From a virus, in the IMG/VR virus record IMGVR_UViG_3300030019_000550, positions 1 through 36,210 of that record: a stretch of 36,210 bases of DNA; one strand, 5' to 3'. Below, piece by piece: positions 1 through 7,043 of this stretch; positions within the stretch are counted from its first letter, which is position 1, and each line of letters begins with the position of its first letter. The position numbers and the translations under genes are program-made. A model generated the notes under the pieces. The model saw only the letters and a list, made by a program, of their open reading frames with translations, was not told the DNA's origin and searched no databases.

Positions 1-148
1 CACTTTTTGCACCTTTTTTATTCCAACTATATCTAGTCTTCCAACTCTTTACTGTATTAATAGATACATTATATTTGTCTGCTATCTCCTGGTACTTCAT
101 ACCTTTCATATAATCTACTTCTGCTAGTTCATTCTTTTCTTTATCCAT
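1..148 (-). CDS. terS: Terminase small subunit, N-terminal part (runs off left edge)
   Basis: The minus-strand frame opens at an ATG at 146-148 and stays open to the window edge, giving 49 residues. The visible part is the helix-turn-helix found at the start of PBSX/XtmA-type terminase small subunits: an acidic lead, then [21 protein letters not shown] and KTRYSW, followed by a basic stretch. Such proteins recognise the packaging site and hand DNA to the large subunit. An ATG four bases upstream is closed after three codons, so 148 is the start; GGAGGTGGTGTG lies before it. It follows the late regulator and a terminator, as expected for the first late gene. The catalytic partner and structural genes would lie beyond the left edge. 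Confidence 0.75.
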   Translation of the reverse strand, partial: MDKEKNELAEVDYMKGMKYQEIADKYNVSINTVKSWKTRYSWNKKGAKS

Positions 149-186
149 CCATTAACACACCACCTCCGGAATTAAATAAACAGTTT

Positions 187-387
187 CTATCTAGACTTGT
201 CACTATTTCTAAAACCTATTTCTATACCATAATACTTATCTGTATCTTTTAAGTTTTGACTTCCACAATATGTACACGCAAGGTACTTACCTTCTTTGAT
301 AGCTTCTTCAACTTCTTTTGTTATGAGAATTGTCTCTCTATTGCAACGCTTGCATATCTTTGTTGTGTAAGTATCTTGTGTCTGCAT
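187..387 (-). CDS. Small zinc-ribbon protein (66 aa)
   Basis: Two Cys pairs, CKRC near residue 12 and CTYC near residue 39, spaced as in a small zinc ribbon, are the only recognisable features. The gene has a good ribosome site (AAAGGAGAAGC before the ATG) and lies directly upstream of the terminase small subunit, so it is probably the first gene of the late transcript. It could bind DNA or RNA near the packaging site. The function is unknown. Confidence 0.7.
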   Translation of the reverse strand: MQTQDTYTTKICKRCNRETILITKEVEEAIKEGKYLACTYCGSQNLKDTDKYYGIEIGFRNSDKSR

Positions 388-510
388 ACTGCTTCTCCTT
401 TCGTTTGTTTAATCAGCAGATTTCTTTTATACTTCTTCTTGCTAGAAGCGGAAAGTTAACACTCTTACCCTTTGTAGTTTAGATTATCTGCTGATTTGTT
501 TTAGGACAAT
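388..510 (-). promoter_or_regulatory. Late-operon leader/promoter region with an 11-bp inverted repeat
   Basis: Between the terminator at 511-537 and the zinc-ribbon gene lies a perfect inverted repeat, AATCAGCAGAT at 411-421 and ATCTGCTGATT at 486-496. A smaller hairpin (CTTCT/AGAAG) sits between the arms. A possible -10 (TATAAA on the minus strand) lies close to the gene without a recognisable -35, as expected of an activator-dependent late promoter. The arms could instead be a packaging-site element, since terS follows. The site assignment is an inference; the repeat itself is plain in the sequence. Confidence 0.45.
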
Positions 511-537
511 AAAAAGGCACCCAAATTAATGAGTACC
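511..537 (-). terminator. Rho-independent terminator after the late regulator
   Basis: On the minus strand GGTACTC pairs with GGGTGCC (7 bp including two G-T pairs) around an 8-base loop and is followed by TTTTT. It ends the transcript of the ArpU-like gene and separates it from the terminase transcript. Confidence 0.75.
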
Positions 538-607
538 TTTTGTTATCTTCTACATCTACTATTATATCATGTTTTGTGTGCAATATTATGCATCTTTAAT
601 GCATCTT

Positions 608-1105
608 TTATGCAACTAGTATTAATAGTAATTGTTGTTTTCTCCTATTTACTTGTGATTGATTAAGATGTATCTTCTCCCCTACTTTAACTTCCTTATA
701 GTCATTTTTATATAATAGCTCTAATAAGGTTTTTTGTTCTTGTGTAAATTCTCTAAGTTTCCATCCGATGTAATTACACTCTATTTCTAAGTTATCCATT
801 TGTTCAAGGATATCTTCTCTTTCTAACCGTCTATTATCTAATCTTTTTAGTTGTACGTCTGTTACTCTCATTGCTTCTCTCTCTGCGCATCCTACGCCAT
901 CAGAAGATGTTTGTACTCTTGCCTCAAACCCCGGAGATGCTAATGAGCATTCTATATGTATATTACAATTCTTTAAGTCACTCTCTATTGATGCTATTTG
1001 CTTGTCTAGTATCTTAAGTTTTGATTCTAAATATTCTTGTGTTGATTCTTTTGCATAATACTTTTTTAGTTGATCCTCTACCTCTTCAAATAAATACTTT
1101 TCCAT
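608..1105 (-). CDS. ArpU/RinA-like late transcription regulator
   Basis: A protein of 165 aa. Residues 1-60 are a charged coiled coil, and the C-terminus (EFTQEQKTLLELLYKN, KVGEKIHLNQSQVNRRKQQL) is a sigma-70 region-4-like helix-turn-helix. This is the layout of the ArpU/RinA family, which switches on late phage genes. Its position directly upstream of the terminase block is the family's usual place. I chose the ATG at 1103-1105 because GGAGG lies six bases before it; the ATG at 1111 would overlap that ribosome site. It appears to have its own repressor-type promoter at 1331-1359 and a leader with a terminator hairpin, so expression is likely delayed. The likely target is the inverted repeat at 411-496 (inference). 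Confidence 0.7.
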   Translation of the reverse strand: MEKYLFEEVEDQLKKYYAKESTQEYLESKLKILDKQIASIESDLKNCNIHIECSLASPGFEARVQTSSDGVGCAEREAMRVTDVQLKRLDNRRLEREDILEQMDNLEIECNYIGWKLREFTQEQKTLLELLYKNDYKEVKVGEKIHLNQSQVNRRKQQLLLILVA

Positions 1106-1122
1106 TAGCATCCTCCTTATTA

Positions 1123-1161
1123 TTAAAAAATGCACCATCATTAGTTATAATGTGATGCATT
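1123..1161 (-). terminator. Terminator/attenuator hairpin directly ahead of the late regulator
   Basis: On the minus strand AATGCATCA (1153-1161) pairs with TGGTGCATT (1129-1137), followed at once by a run of T. The ribosome site of the ArpU-like gene begins only a few bases later and no promoter fits between. Transcripts reaching the regulator must therefore pass this hairpin, which suggests attenuation or antitermination. Confidence 0.6.
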
Positions 1162-1252
1162 TTATGTCTTTTTATATCTTTATATCATTAACCAGTTAAA
1201 CATTTAATATTGTGCCTAACAATTTATTTTACTGGCTTATGTCTTTTTAAAA

Positions 1253-1284
1253 TATATACACACAACTTATGCTATGTGTATATA
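1253..1284. repeat. 10-bp inverted repeat in the late-regulator leader
   Basis: TATATACACA (1253-1262) and TGTGTATATA (1275-1284) are perfect inverted copies around a 12-base loop. The element lies in the long leader between the promoter at 1331-1359 and the ArpU-like gene. It could be a protein-binding site or an RNA hairpin; no T run follows it closely enough to call it a terminator. Confidence 0.5.
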
Positions 1285-1330
1285 TAAAGGGGTGAAGTTA
1301 CAGGGGATTTATTATTTATGACCTATCTTT

Positions 1331-1380
1331 ATTATAATATATTTTGCATACGAAAGCAAGGTATTTTGTGTGCAAAATAT
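1331..1380 (-). promoter_or_regulatory. Promoter with operator copy 1, driving the late regulator
   Basis: On the minus strand TTGCTT (1354-1359) stands 17 bp before TATAAT (1331-1336). The -35 box is part of the repeated 13-mer CCTTGCTTTCGTA (1349-1361). A perfect 10-bp inverted repeat, ATATTTTGCA (1339-1348) and TGCAAAATAT (1371-1380), flanks the operator. It is likely repressed in the lysogen by the same protein that controls the copies at 7450, 13706, 18535 and 23983. Confidence 0.7.
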
Positions 1381-1381
1381 A

Positions 1382-1570
1382 TTATTTTTCTCCTAAATGA
1401 TCTAACCATTCTATATATTTATTTAGTTCTTCTTTATCCATATTATCTAAGTCGGATTGTTCTATTCCAAAATCATTCTCATACTCTCTTATTATTTCTC
1501 TCCATGTTTTGGTATTATCTGTTTTTACTGTATCGCATACGCTTTTATCTAACCATTCTTTTTCTATCAT
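1382..1570 (-). CDS. Hypothetical acidic protein (62 aa)
   Basis: Not recognised. A highly charged protein without membrane segments or cysteine clusters. The ribosome site AGAGGTG precedes the ATG. It is the last gene of the long early operon that starts at the promoter near 7432. I rate it real because of the ribosome site and tight spacing to the upstream 31-aa gene. Confidence 0.6.
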   Translation of the reverse strand: MIEKEWLDKSVCDTVKTDNTKTWREIIREYENDFGIEQSDLDNMDKEELNKYIEWLDHLGEK

Positions 1571-1585
1571 CCCTTACACCTCTTT

Positions 1586-1681
1586 CTATTTTTCCAATAA
1601 TGCTTTTAGTAATCTTGTCTGTTCTTCTAGCAATCTTTGTATATTTTTTAATATTTGTTCTGAATTATTTGCTGATGACAT
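1586..1681 (-). CDS. Very small helical protein (31 aa)
   Basis: The ATG at 1679-1681 is preceded by AGAGGTG. The peptide is mostly one amphipathic helix with leucine spacing (ILKNIQRLLEEQTRLLKALL). It may be a regulator or partner-binding peptide. Its neighbours are four bases (upstream YopX gene) and sixteen bases (62-aa gene) away, which supports translation. The function is unknown. Confidence 0.5.
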   Translation of the reverse strand: MSSANNSEQILKNIQRLLEEQTRLLKALLEK

Positions 1682-1684
1682 ATT

Positions 1685-2155
1685 TTACACCTCTTTCTTA
1701 ATCATATCTGCATTTTGGAATATATTACCAACTATTTCTAATTCTTCTATCCTGTCTAATCCTAGTTGTGTTTCTTGCCAGTACCCTCTGATATTATAGT
1801 TATATTCTAAATACATATTGTTGCTTTTATCTTTCTTTTTTACTACATAAAACTCTTTTTTATGATCTTTGCTTTTCTCATATCCATATGTTGGTCTTGG
1901 CTCCTTTAATATATCCCCTAAATAGCTTTCTTTTTTATTTATGTCTTTTACTCCTGTTGAGGGTGAAACTGTTTTACTATCTACTTTATGCCAGTCCTCC
2001 GCTCCATATCCATCATCGTTATCAATATACGTGCAATTATCCTCTATAGGGATTATTACATCTCTATAGTCTTCGTCTGCATCTTCCATATGAATTAAAT
2101 TCCCATATACCCACTTTTTACTGTATAACCCTAATCCTCTGAATTTATATTCCAT
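1685..2155 (-). CDS. YopX family phage protein
   Basis: About 156 aa. The N-terminus EYKFRGLGLYSKKWVYGN matches the YopX-type opening, where phage proteins read as a short request/description of a protein feature set. The C-terminus EELEIVGNIFQNADMI matches the family's conserved VIGNIYEN-like end. The biochemical role of YopX proteins is unknown; they are common in early regions of Firmicute phages. GGAGG lies 8 bases before the ATG at 2153-2155, whereas the ATG at 2168-2170 overlaps that site, so I use the inner start. A second, shorter YopX member lies at 19110-19535. Confidence 0.7.
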   Translation of the reverse strand: MEYKFRGLGLYSKKWVYGNLIHMEDADEDYRDVIIPIEDNCTYIDNDDGYGAEDWHKVDSKTVSPSTGVKDINKKESYLGDILKEPRPTYGYEKSKDHKKEFYVVKKKDKSNNMYLEYNYNIRGYWQETQLGLDRIEELEIVGNIFQNADMIKKEV

Positions 2156-2170
2156 CCCTTTACCCTCCAT

Positions 2171-3046
2171 CTATAATAATTCTGTTAGTCTAATAATTAT
2201 ATCTTTTAAACTTTCTACTTTTTCTTTTAGCTTCTCTTGTTGTCCTGCTTCCATATGTCTAAAGTTAGATAATAGCTTTGTTGCTGTTTCTGCTTCTTTT
2301 TGTGCTTCTATCCAATTATAATAGTATTCGTTGGTTGATTTGCCTAGTCTTTCTATCTGTTCGTTCTGTGATTCTATTATCTTATTTAATTTTTCTACCG
2401 TCTCAATATCTTTGATTATTACTGAATCTTTAATCTTTAAAACTGATTCTAAATGCTTTATTGTACTATTTTTTAATTCTATTCCTTTATTTAATCTTTC
2501 ATTTTCTGATTTAAGTTTGTTATATTCTTCTTCATAGTTTATTGGTTCTTTTAATCTTTCTTTACATCCACAATTTTCTGTTACTGATGATATATTGCAT
2601 TTATTTTCTTTATTGTGGTTGCATTTTTTATTGTAGCACTTAAGTTCTTTATCCTGTGCATGTTCTAGTTGTTCTTTTTCTTTTGGTACTGGTTTGAATC
2701 TGCTTTTATGTGCTAAATACTTCGTTTTAGTATCATCTATTATAAAATACCCTCTGTTATTTTCTTCTAATATCTCATATTTTTTATTTAGAGTGAGAAA
2801 TTTTTCTTGGCTTTCATTATCTATACATTCCACAATTAGAATATCTTCTTTTACTTCTTCAAATAGACAACAAGTTTCTACCGATTCATTTCTACTATCA
2901 TCTACTACTAAATACATCCCAAAAGAGTTATTAGGTTTCATTTTACTTTCTTCTTTCCATTTTTTAATAGCTTCATATTCTTTTTTAAATGTTAAATTTG
3001 TACACTCTTTATTTATACATCTTACCTTTATTGTTTTGTCTTCCAT
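2171..3046 (-). CDS. Coiled-coil protein with Cys clusters (291 aa)
   Basis: Not recognised. Residues 1-20 hold a CINKEC pair; residues 125-165 hold a dense cluster (CYNKKC, CNI, CGC) that could bind one or two metal ions; residues 170-291 are a long coiled coil. The start ATG overlaps the stop of the upstream 54-aa gene by one base (TAATG), so the two are translationally coupled. The layout suggests a zinc-bearing scaffold or regulator, but no function can be given. Confidence 0.6.
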   Translation of the reverse strand: MEDKTIKVRCINKECTNLTFKKEYEAIKKWKEESKMKPNNSFGMYLVVDDSRNESVETCCLFEEVKEDILIVECIDNESQEKFLTLNKKYEILEENNRGYFIIDDTKTKYLAHKSRFKPVPKEKEQLEHAQDKELKCYNKKCNHNKENKCNISSVTENCGCKERLKEPINYEEEYNKLKSENERLNKGIELKNSTIKHLESVLKIKDSVIIKDIETVEKLNKIIESQNEQIERLGKSTNEYYYNWIEAQKEAETATKLLSNFRHMEAGQQEKLKEKVESLKDIIIRLTELL

Positions 3047-3210
3047 TATTTATTCACCCCCTTCAACATATCTTCTCTATCCTGTAATTCCTTTAGGTGT
3101 TTTGCATTAACTATTATCTCATGCCCTATATCACATTCTTTTACTCGAAATCTATGTTGCAGATAATTACATGAATAAAACTTATTACATTTTTCACCTT
3201 TGCACTCCAT
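3046..3210 (-). CDS. Small Cys-rich protein (54 aa)
   Basis: Four cysteines in the first half (CKGEKC, C at about 14, C at about 26) suggest a small metal-binding fold. The gene is linked by one-base TAATG overlaps to both neighbours: its stop overlaps the 291-aa gene's start, and its start overlaps the stop of the 105-aa gene. Such coupling strongly suggests it is translated. The function is unknown. Confidence 0.6.
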   Translation of the reverse strand: MECKGEKCNKFYSCNYLQHRFRVKECDIGHEIIVNAKHLKELQDREDMLKGVNK

Positions 3211-3527
3211 TATAATTCATCTCCTTTGATTTCATAAAAAGCAACTCTGTTAACTCCTTCTGCAAATCTTATCTTTTTAAATTCGTCATGGTTTGTAGTT
3301 ATAGCTAAGTATTTAAATTTATCCATTTGTGATTGGCTTACTTCAAATAGTTCATTCGCCACTTTCATATCAACCAATATGCTAAAATCCGCCCCACATT
3401 CTATAAAATAATCTAGCATCTTATAGGCTTGAAGTAATTTGTCTTTTCGATCTAGTTTTTCTTTTTTATCAATCTTATTCTGTGGGAACTGAATAACTTT
3501 CATAAGTTGCATTTGTTCTGATTTCAA
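3210..3527 (-). CDS. Hypothetical protein (105 aa), TTG start
   Basis: Not recognised. A mixed alpha/beta protein without cysteine clusters apart from one Cys near residue 44. The start is TTG at 3525-3527, preceded by GGAGG at seven bases; the ATG at M6 has no such site. It sits 2 bases after the dCTP deaminase-like gene and is coupled to the next gene by a TAATG overlap. Confidence 0.65.
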   Translation of the reverse strand: MKSEQMQLMKVIQFPQNKIDKKEKLDRKDKLLQAYKMLDYFIECGADFSILVDMKVANELFEVSQSQMDKFKYLAITTNHDEFKKIRFAEGVNRVAFYEIKGDEL

Positions 3528-3529
3528 GG

Positions 3530-4168
3530 TTATTCCTCCAATTCATTATATGTTTTACAATTTTCAGCTTCATGTTCTCCTTGAAAGTATTTGCTACGAT
3601 ATAAACAACAACCACTTTTATTAATGCATTTCTTACATTCTTTCTTGTTATTTTCAAAATCTTTATACATTAGACTTGGTTGTACACCTTTATTATCTTG
3701 ATATTTACCACTCTTATAAGCTTCGTATTCGCCCTGTATTGAGTGATAATATATTTGACATATTTCTGTATCTGCATATATTCTTATTGGTTGTACACAC
3801 TGTAATTCTAATGTCCAATATCCTTTAAATCCTACATCACCAAAACCAGCTGTTACATGAATATATAAACCTAATCTTCCTATTGAGCTTCTACCTTCTA
3901 ACATTGGTACATAATTGTTTGTTTCTGTATATTCTACCGTTCTTGCTAAATAAAGCACTCCAGGTTGTAAAACCATTCCTTCCAGTGGAATAATAAACTT
4001 TTTATACTTATTTTCTTTCTTCATATCTAGGATATCTTCATCATATATCAATATTTCATTATGCAATCTTAAATTATAACTGTTTGGATTCAGTTGCTTA
4101 TGGTTATAAGGATTTATAAATATATCTTTATTTAATATTTTTTCTATTTCTTTTCCGCTTAATATCAT
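3530..4168 (-). CDS. dcd: dCTP deaminase / dUTPase-family protein with Cys-rich tail
   Basis: A protein of 212 aa. Residues 1-170 match dCTP deaminases: NPNSYNLRL near 28, GRSSIGRLGL at 92-101, HVTAGFGDVGF from 104, and WTLEL where E121 corresponds to the catalytic glutamate, then YQDNKGVQPSLMYKD. These enzymes convert dCTP to dUTP (some go on to dUMP), feeding thymidylate synthesis. Residues 176-212 form an extra tail with Cys178, 181, 187, 188 and 204 that ordinary dCTP deaminases lack; it could bind metal or a partner. The start overlaps the upstream gene's stop by four bases. Whether it is mono- or bifunctional cannot be decided here. Confidence 0.85.
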   Translation of the reverse strand: MILSGKEIEKILNKDIFINPYNHKQLNPNSYNLRLHNEILIYDEDILDMKKENKYKKFIIPLEGMVLQPGVLYLARTVEYTETNNYVPMLEGRSSIGRLGLYIHVTAGFGDVGFKGYWTLELQCVQPIRIYADTEICQIYYHSIQGEYEAYKSGKYQDNKGVQPSLMYKDFENNKKECKKCINKSGCCLYRSKYFQGEHEAENCKTYNELEE

Positions 4169-4659
4169 TTATTTTGCTCTCCTATTTCGATTTTATTTTC
4201 TAAGTGTATTTCTCTATATATTTCAGAAGTAAATACCCAATCTCCAATATCTTTAAACTCAAAATCTGCATCACCACTAGTATAAAAATATTTTTCTTTG
4301 TTTAACTCTATTCTATATACTGTGCTTTCAAAGAATCTATAATCTTCATCTATACAATACGCTGTATCTCCAAGTTGAAACTCTTGTTTTTCTTTGTCAG
4401 AAATCACTTCTATATCTTTTAATCCTAAGACACACCAACCCTTTTTAAGTCCACAATCTTCACCCTCATAGATATAAGTTACCTCTTTTGTTATTTCTTG
4501 TCCTGTATATGCTCCTAGGTTATATTCTATTACCGCTGTGTCTACTTTTAATGGCGAATATTCTTTTAATAAAAGTGTATCTCCAACTTTATAATCGCGA
4601 TCTTTTTTTCTTACTACTTCTTTAAAGTATTGTGGTAGTATCTTTAATTTATGTTGCAT
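4165..4659 (-). CDS. DUF3850 (ASCH-like) protein lacking its signature motif
   Basis: A protein of 164 aa. The N-terminus HKLKILPQYFKEVV followed by KKDRDYKVGDTLLLKEY and YTGQEITKEVTYI is typical of DUF3850, a member of the RNA-binding ASCH-like superfamily. Family members carry GKKTFEIRKN between these parts; here about nine residues are missing, so the G-x-K-x-x-E-x-R motif is absent. Residues 95-164 form a second unknown domain with two YF/WVF-rich beta segments. It is probably part of the early operon and may be non-functional in its original role. The start overlaps the upstream 53-aa gene by one base. Confidence 0.7.
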   Translation of the reverse strand: MQHKLKILPQYFKEVVRKKDRDYKVGDTLLLKEYSPLKVDTAVIEYNLGAYTGQEITKEVTYIYEGEDCGLKKGWCVLGLKDIEVISDKEKQEFQLGDTAYCIDEDYRFFESTVYRIELNKEKYFYTSGDADFEFKDIGDWVFTSEIYREIHLENKIEIGEQNK

Positions 4660-4820
4660 TATTTAACCCTCCATTTGTTTGTAAATTTAATATATTTCTT
4701 AAGTTTTATTACTATTAATCTATGTGTTATTTTACATACAAACTCAATTGTGCACTTTGTTTTTACATTGTATTTAGTCCCTGTAGTCATATCTGTTAAA
4801 TTTGTTATTTCTGTATGCAT
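4659..4820 (-). CDS. Small basic protein (53 aa)
   Basis: Preceded by TTAGGAGGGTAA, a strong ribosome site. It is basic, with two Cys and a KITHRLIVIK stretch that recurs as KITPRLIVIK at the end of the 38-aa gene at 23593-23709; the coding DNA of those stretches differs at only about three of 30 positions. The stop overlaps the DUF3850 start (TAATG). Function unknown. Confidence 0.55.
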   Translation of the reverse strand: MHTEITNLTDMTTGTKYNVKTKCTIEFVCKITHRLIVIKLKKYIKFTNKWRVK

Positions 4821-4828
4821 TTACCCTC

Positions 4829-4954
4829 CTAATAAACTACTTTTAGTCTTAATTGCTTTTTCTTAGCTGCCCATTTACAAGCTGACCATGGAAGTTTTGT
4901 TTTATTTCTAATTTTCTTTGCTTCTTTACTTAGTTTGTTTTGATATTTTGTCAT
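4829..4954 (-). CDS. Small Lys-rich protein (41 aa)
   Basis: A strongly basic peptide with a tryptophan pair (LPWSACKWAAKKK) that could bind nucleic acid. GAAGGAGAT lies about ten bases upstream of the ATG at 4952-4954, and the stop overlaps the ribosome site of the next gene. No family is recognised. Confidence 0.5.
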   Translation of the reverse strand: MTKYQNKLSKEAKKIRNKTKLPWSACKWAAKKKQLRLKVVY

Positions 4955-5010
4955 AATGTTTTTATCTCCTTCGTTATTTTTTAGTATTGTGAATTTTATA
5001 CTTTAACTAA

Positions 5011-5223
5011 TTAATTTTTCCATAGCAAATAAGTACCATCTGCTTGTAAATTTCCGTTTTCCCCTATTACAATAAGTTCCTTATCAAACTTTACTGCCAC
5101 TAAGTCTTTATATTTGCCTATTCCTGTTTCTTTAACAGTTCCTAAATCTCCAATTTTTAAGTTAGTATCATAATCGCCAATACGGTCAAATATAATATAT
5201 TTAACTTTATCATCAATATTCAT
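5011..5223 (-). CDS. Small beta-barrel-like protein (70 aa)
   Basis: The pattern DKVKYI, KIGDLGTVKETG, DLVAVKFD, TYLLW suggests a small KOW/SH3-like barrel of a type seen in many phages (G-T-V turn between strands). GGGTGAAGC precedes the ATG. No function is assigned. Confidence 0.55.
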   Translation of the reverse strand: MNIDDKVKYIIFDRIGDYDTNLKIGDLGTVKETGIGKYKDLVAVKFDKELIVIGENGNLQADGTYLLWKN

Positions 5224-5252
5224 ATTGCTTCACCCTTTCTACACATTACATA

Positions 5253-6272
5253 CTACAAATTAAATACTTGCTTTATTTCTTTAACATTTCCATTTATATT
5301 AAATCTTGACCTTTTAATCTTTTCTAAATCTTTATTGAGTTCTTCTATTTCTTCTTTTATCCTGTCCTCTTTAGCTTGCAATTCGCTTTCTGTTGTTTTT
5401 CTTTCTTCTTCTAACTCTATTATATCTCTATATGTTTTCCCCTCTGTGCTGACTCCCTCTGATGTTTTAACATATATACCATATTCACCCTGTATTTTTA
5501 TAGTTTGTTCTAATATTTTTAGTTTTGATGGTGCTTTAAATTCAAATGCACTTATTTTTACTTCATCAGCTAATCCAGATGCACTAATTAAATTATTTGG
5601 TGTGATTGGTTTCATTACTTCATTTGCTAATATCTTTCCTACGTTAGATTCTTTTTGGTTTTTTTCTATTTCTTTTGGTGTTACTACATATGGAAGTTCT
5701 GTTGTGAGTTCTTTTAGTGCTTCTAAATCTTCTTTTCTTACTGGTACTGGTTCTTTAGTTTCTCCCAGCACCTCTTTTATTTCCTGTTCTGCTATAGCTT
5801 TTTTAGGTGCATGTTTATTTACTATCCCCATTTTGCTTTTAACTTGTAGCCACATAACGTCTAATTCTGCAAATGGTAGTTTATATTCTTTTTCTAGTAT
5901 CTTAATTGATTCTACTTTGTCTTTATTAGCTTTAATAAGTGATCTCATTTTTGATTTTATTGAGCTTTCTTGTGCTTTTATCATTTCTATTACATCCCCT
6001 CTATGTTCTTCTAATTTGTTCTTATAGTCTTCTATATACGTACTTGTTTCAGCTATTATTTTTTCTATATCTAATAGTTCTAAATCTGTATTATTTGCTA
6101 TTGATGAAATATAACAACTATCTAATATAATGTTTGTAATCCTATCATTTTCGATTACTTTCTTTTCAACTTCATATTGAATAAAATTCTTTTTTGTTGG
6201 AGATAAACTTTTATACCACGTATTTAAATTGTTTGTAGTTCTTTCCAGTTCCCTTCTTTGGTTTCTATCCAT
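5253..6272 (-). CDS. Large coiled-coil hypothetical protein (339 aa)
   Basis: Not recognised. An N-terminal basic helix (DRNQRRELERTTNN), long helical segments between 60 and 160, a Pro/Glu-rich middle (residues 165-215), and a second coiled coil at 285-330 (ELEEERKTTESELQAKEDR). AGGAGGGGTGAA precedes the ATG. Composition suggests a cytoplasmic scaffold. It is the largest unrecognised early gene in this operon. Confidence 0.65.
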   Translation of the reverse strand: MDRNQRRELERTTNNLNTWYKSLSPTKKNFIQYEVEKKVIENDRITNIILDSCYISSIANNTDLELLDIEKIIAETSTYIEDYKNKLEEHRGDVIEMIKAQESSIKSKMRSLIKANKDKVESIKILEKEYKLPFAELDVMWLQVKSKMGIVNKHAPKKAIAEQEIKEVLGETKEPVPVRKEDLEALKELTTELPYVVTPKEIEKNQKESNVGKILANEVMKPITPNNLISASGLADEVKISAFEFKAPSKLKILEQTIKIQGEYGIYVKTSEGVSTEGKTYRDIIELEEERKTTESELQAKEDRIKEEIEELNKDLEKIKRSRFNINGNVKEIKQVFNL

Positions 6273-6282
6273 TTCACCCCTC

Positions 6283-6459
6283 CTAATGTTTCCTTGTAGA
6301 CCTATTGATTGATTCTACATATATTCCATTTGTATCGTTATATTCTGCTTTGGCTTCTTTTATTGTTGACGCAAGCTCTTTAAATGCTGCGTATTTCATA
6401 CATGAATCGTGGCATATTGGTTTTCTTTGCTTGCATCCTAGGCAAGGTGAGTTATTCAT
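6283..6459 (-). CDS. Small Cys-rich protein (58 aa)
   Basis: The N-terminus NNSPCLGCKQRKPICHDSCMKY gives a C-x2-C...C-H-x2-C arrangement typical of a small metal-binding knuckle that recurs in clostridial phages. The downstream part is helical. I chose the ATG at 6457-6459 rather than the GTG at 6468, since AGAGTG is then at a normal distance. It overlaps the end of the upstream gene by eight bases. The function is unknown. Confidence 0.6.
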   Translation of the reverse strand: MNNSPCLGCKQRKPICHDSCMKYAAFKELASTIKEAKAEYNDTNGIYVESINRSTRKH

Positions 6460-6886
6460 TAGATTCACTCTTTGCTATTTCTATTGCTACTTTCCAATAG
6501 GCTTGAAGCAAATTATTCCCTAATGAAAAATATTCATCGTTATCTAATCTTTTCATCTCATTTATTAACCATATTTCAAAGTTATATCCACCATTGCAGA
6601 TATCATGAGTAATATCAATAATTCCATTTTTCTTATCCTCAATAAACTGCCTTAATTGTCCTTCACTAAGTAGTGGAAGTCTTTCACCTTCTTTAATTCC
6701 TTTCCATCTAGAACTACTGATAACAGTATTTTCGCTCAAGCAACATTGAACTTCTCTGCAATCTTGGATATCTTTATCACTTGCCCATGCAAATAAATCT
6801 CCTATATTTGGTTTCCACCACTCAATAAATACCTTTTGAACTTCTACAGGTTGCTTTAAAAATTCTTCTGCTTTTATAAATTCCAT
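6452..6886 (-). CDS. Conserved phage hypothetical protein (144 aa)
   Basis: It resembles clostridial phage proteins that contain a block like RLPLLSEGQLRQFIED followed by a helical end with conserved Trp (FEIWLINEMK, LLQAYWKVAIEIAK). No catalytic motif is visible. It is preceded by AAAGGGGGATAAG and starts just after the AbrB-like gene. The name reflects recall of a pattern rather than a known function. Confidence 0.65.
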   Translation of the reverse strand: MEFIKAEEFLKQPVEVQKVFIEWWKPNIGDLFAWASDKDIQDCREVQCCLSENTVISSSRWKGIKEGERLPLLSEGQLRQFIEDKKNGIIDITHDICNGGYNFEIWLINEMKRLDNDEYFSLGNNLLQAYWKVAIEIAKSESNE

Positions 6887-6887
6887 T

Positions 6888-7043
6888 TTACTTATCCCCC
6901 TTTTCTATTTTAGTTATTATTATTGATTTTCCTTTTAATCTAACATCTATTAAGTTACCTTCTTTTATATCTAGTTCTTCTATTGCTCCTTTAGGTAGCG
7001 CAGCGTATATTGAACCTCCGACTTTTCTTGCTTTTCTTTTCAT
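6888..7043 (-). CDS. AbrB/MazE-like DNA-binding protein (51 aa)
   Basis: The whole protein is a SpoVT/AbrB swapped-hairpin domain: RKVGGSIYAALPKGAIEELDI then KEGNLIDVRLKGKSIIITK. Such proteins dimerise and bind DNA as transition-state or antitoxin regulators. No toxin lies next to it. A 51-aa relative heads the operon at 18476. Its ATG follows directly after the stop of the frameshifted gene upstream. Confidence 0.75.
   Translation of the reverse strand: MKRKARKVGGSIYAALPKGAIEELDIKEGNLIDVRLKGKSIIITKIEKGDK

Noticed and set aside
411-496. tRNA-like fold in the late leader
   Set aside because: The long arms and inner hairpin do not fit a cloverleaf; no anticodon arm, TpsiC loop or CCA end is present.
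1318-1799. Two plus-strand hydrophobic frames
   Set aside because: They lie antisense to three well-placed minus-strand genes and across an early promoter; their hydrophobicity reflects the reverse strand of AT-rich genes.
5335-6027. A 230-codon plus-strand frame
   Set aside because: It mirrors the minus-strand coiled-coil gene, is Ser/Phe/Leu-rich as expected of an antisense frame, and has no ribosome site.
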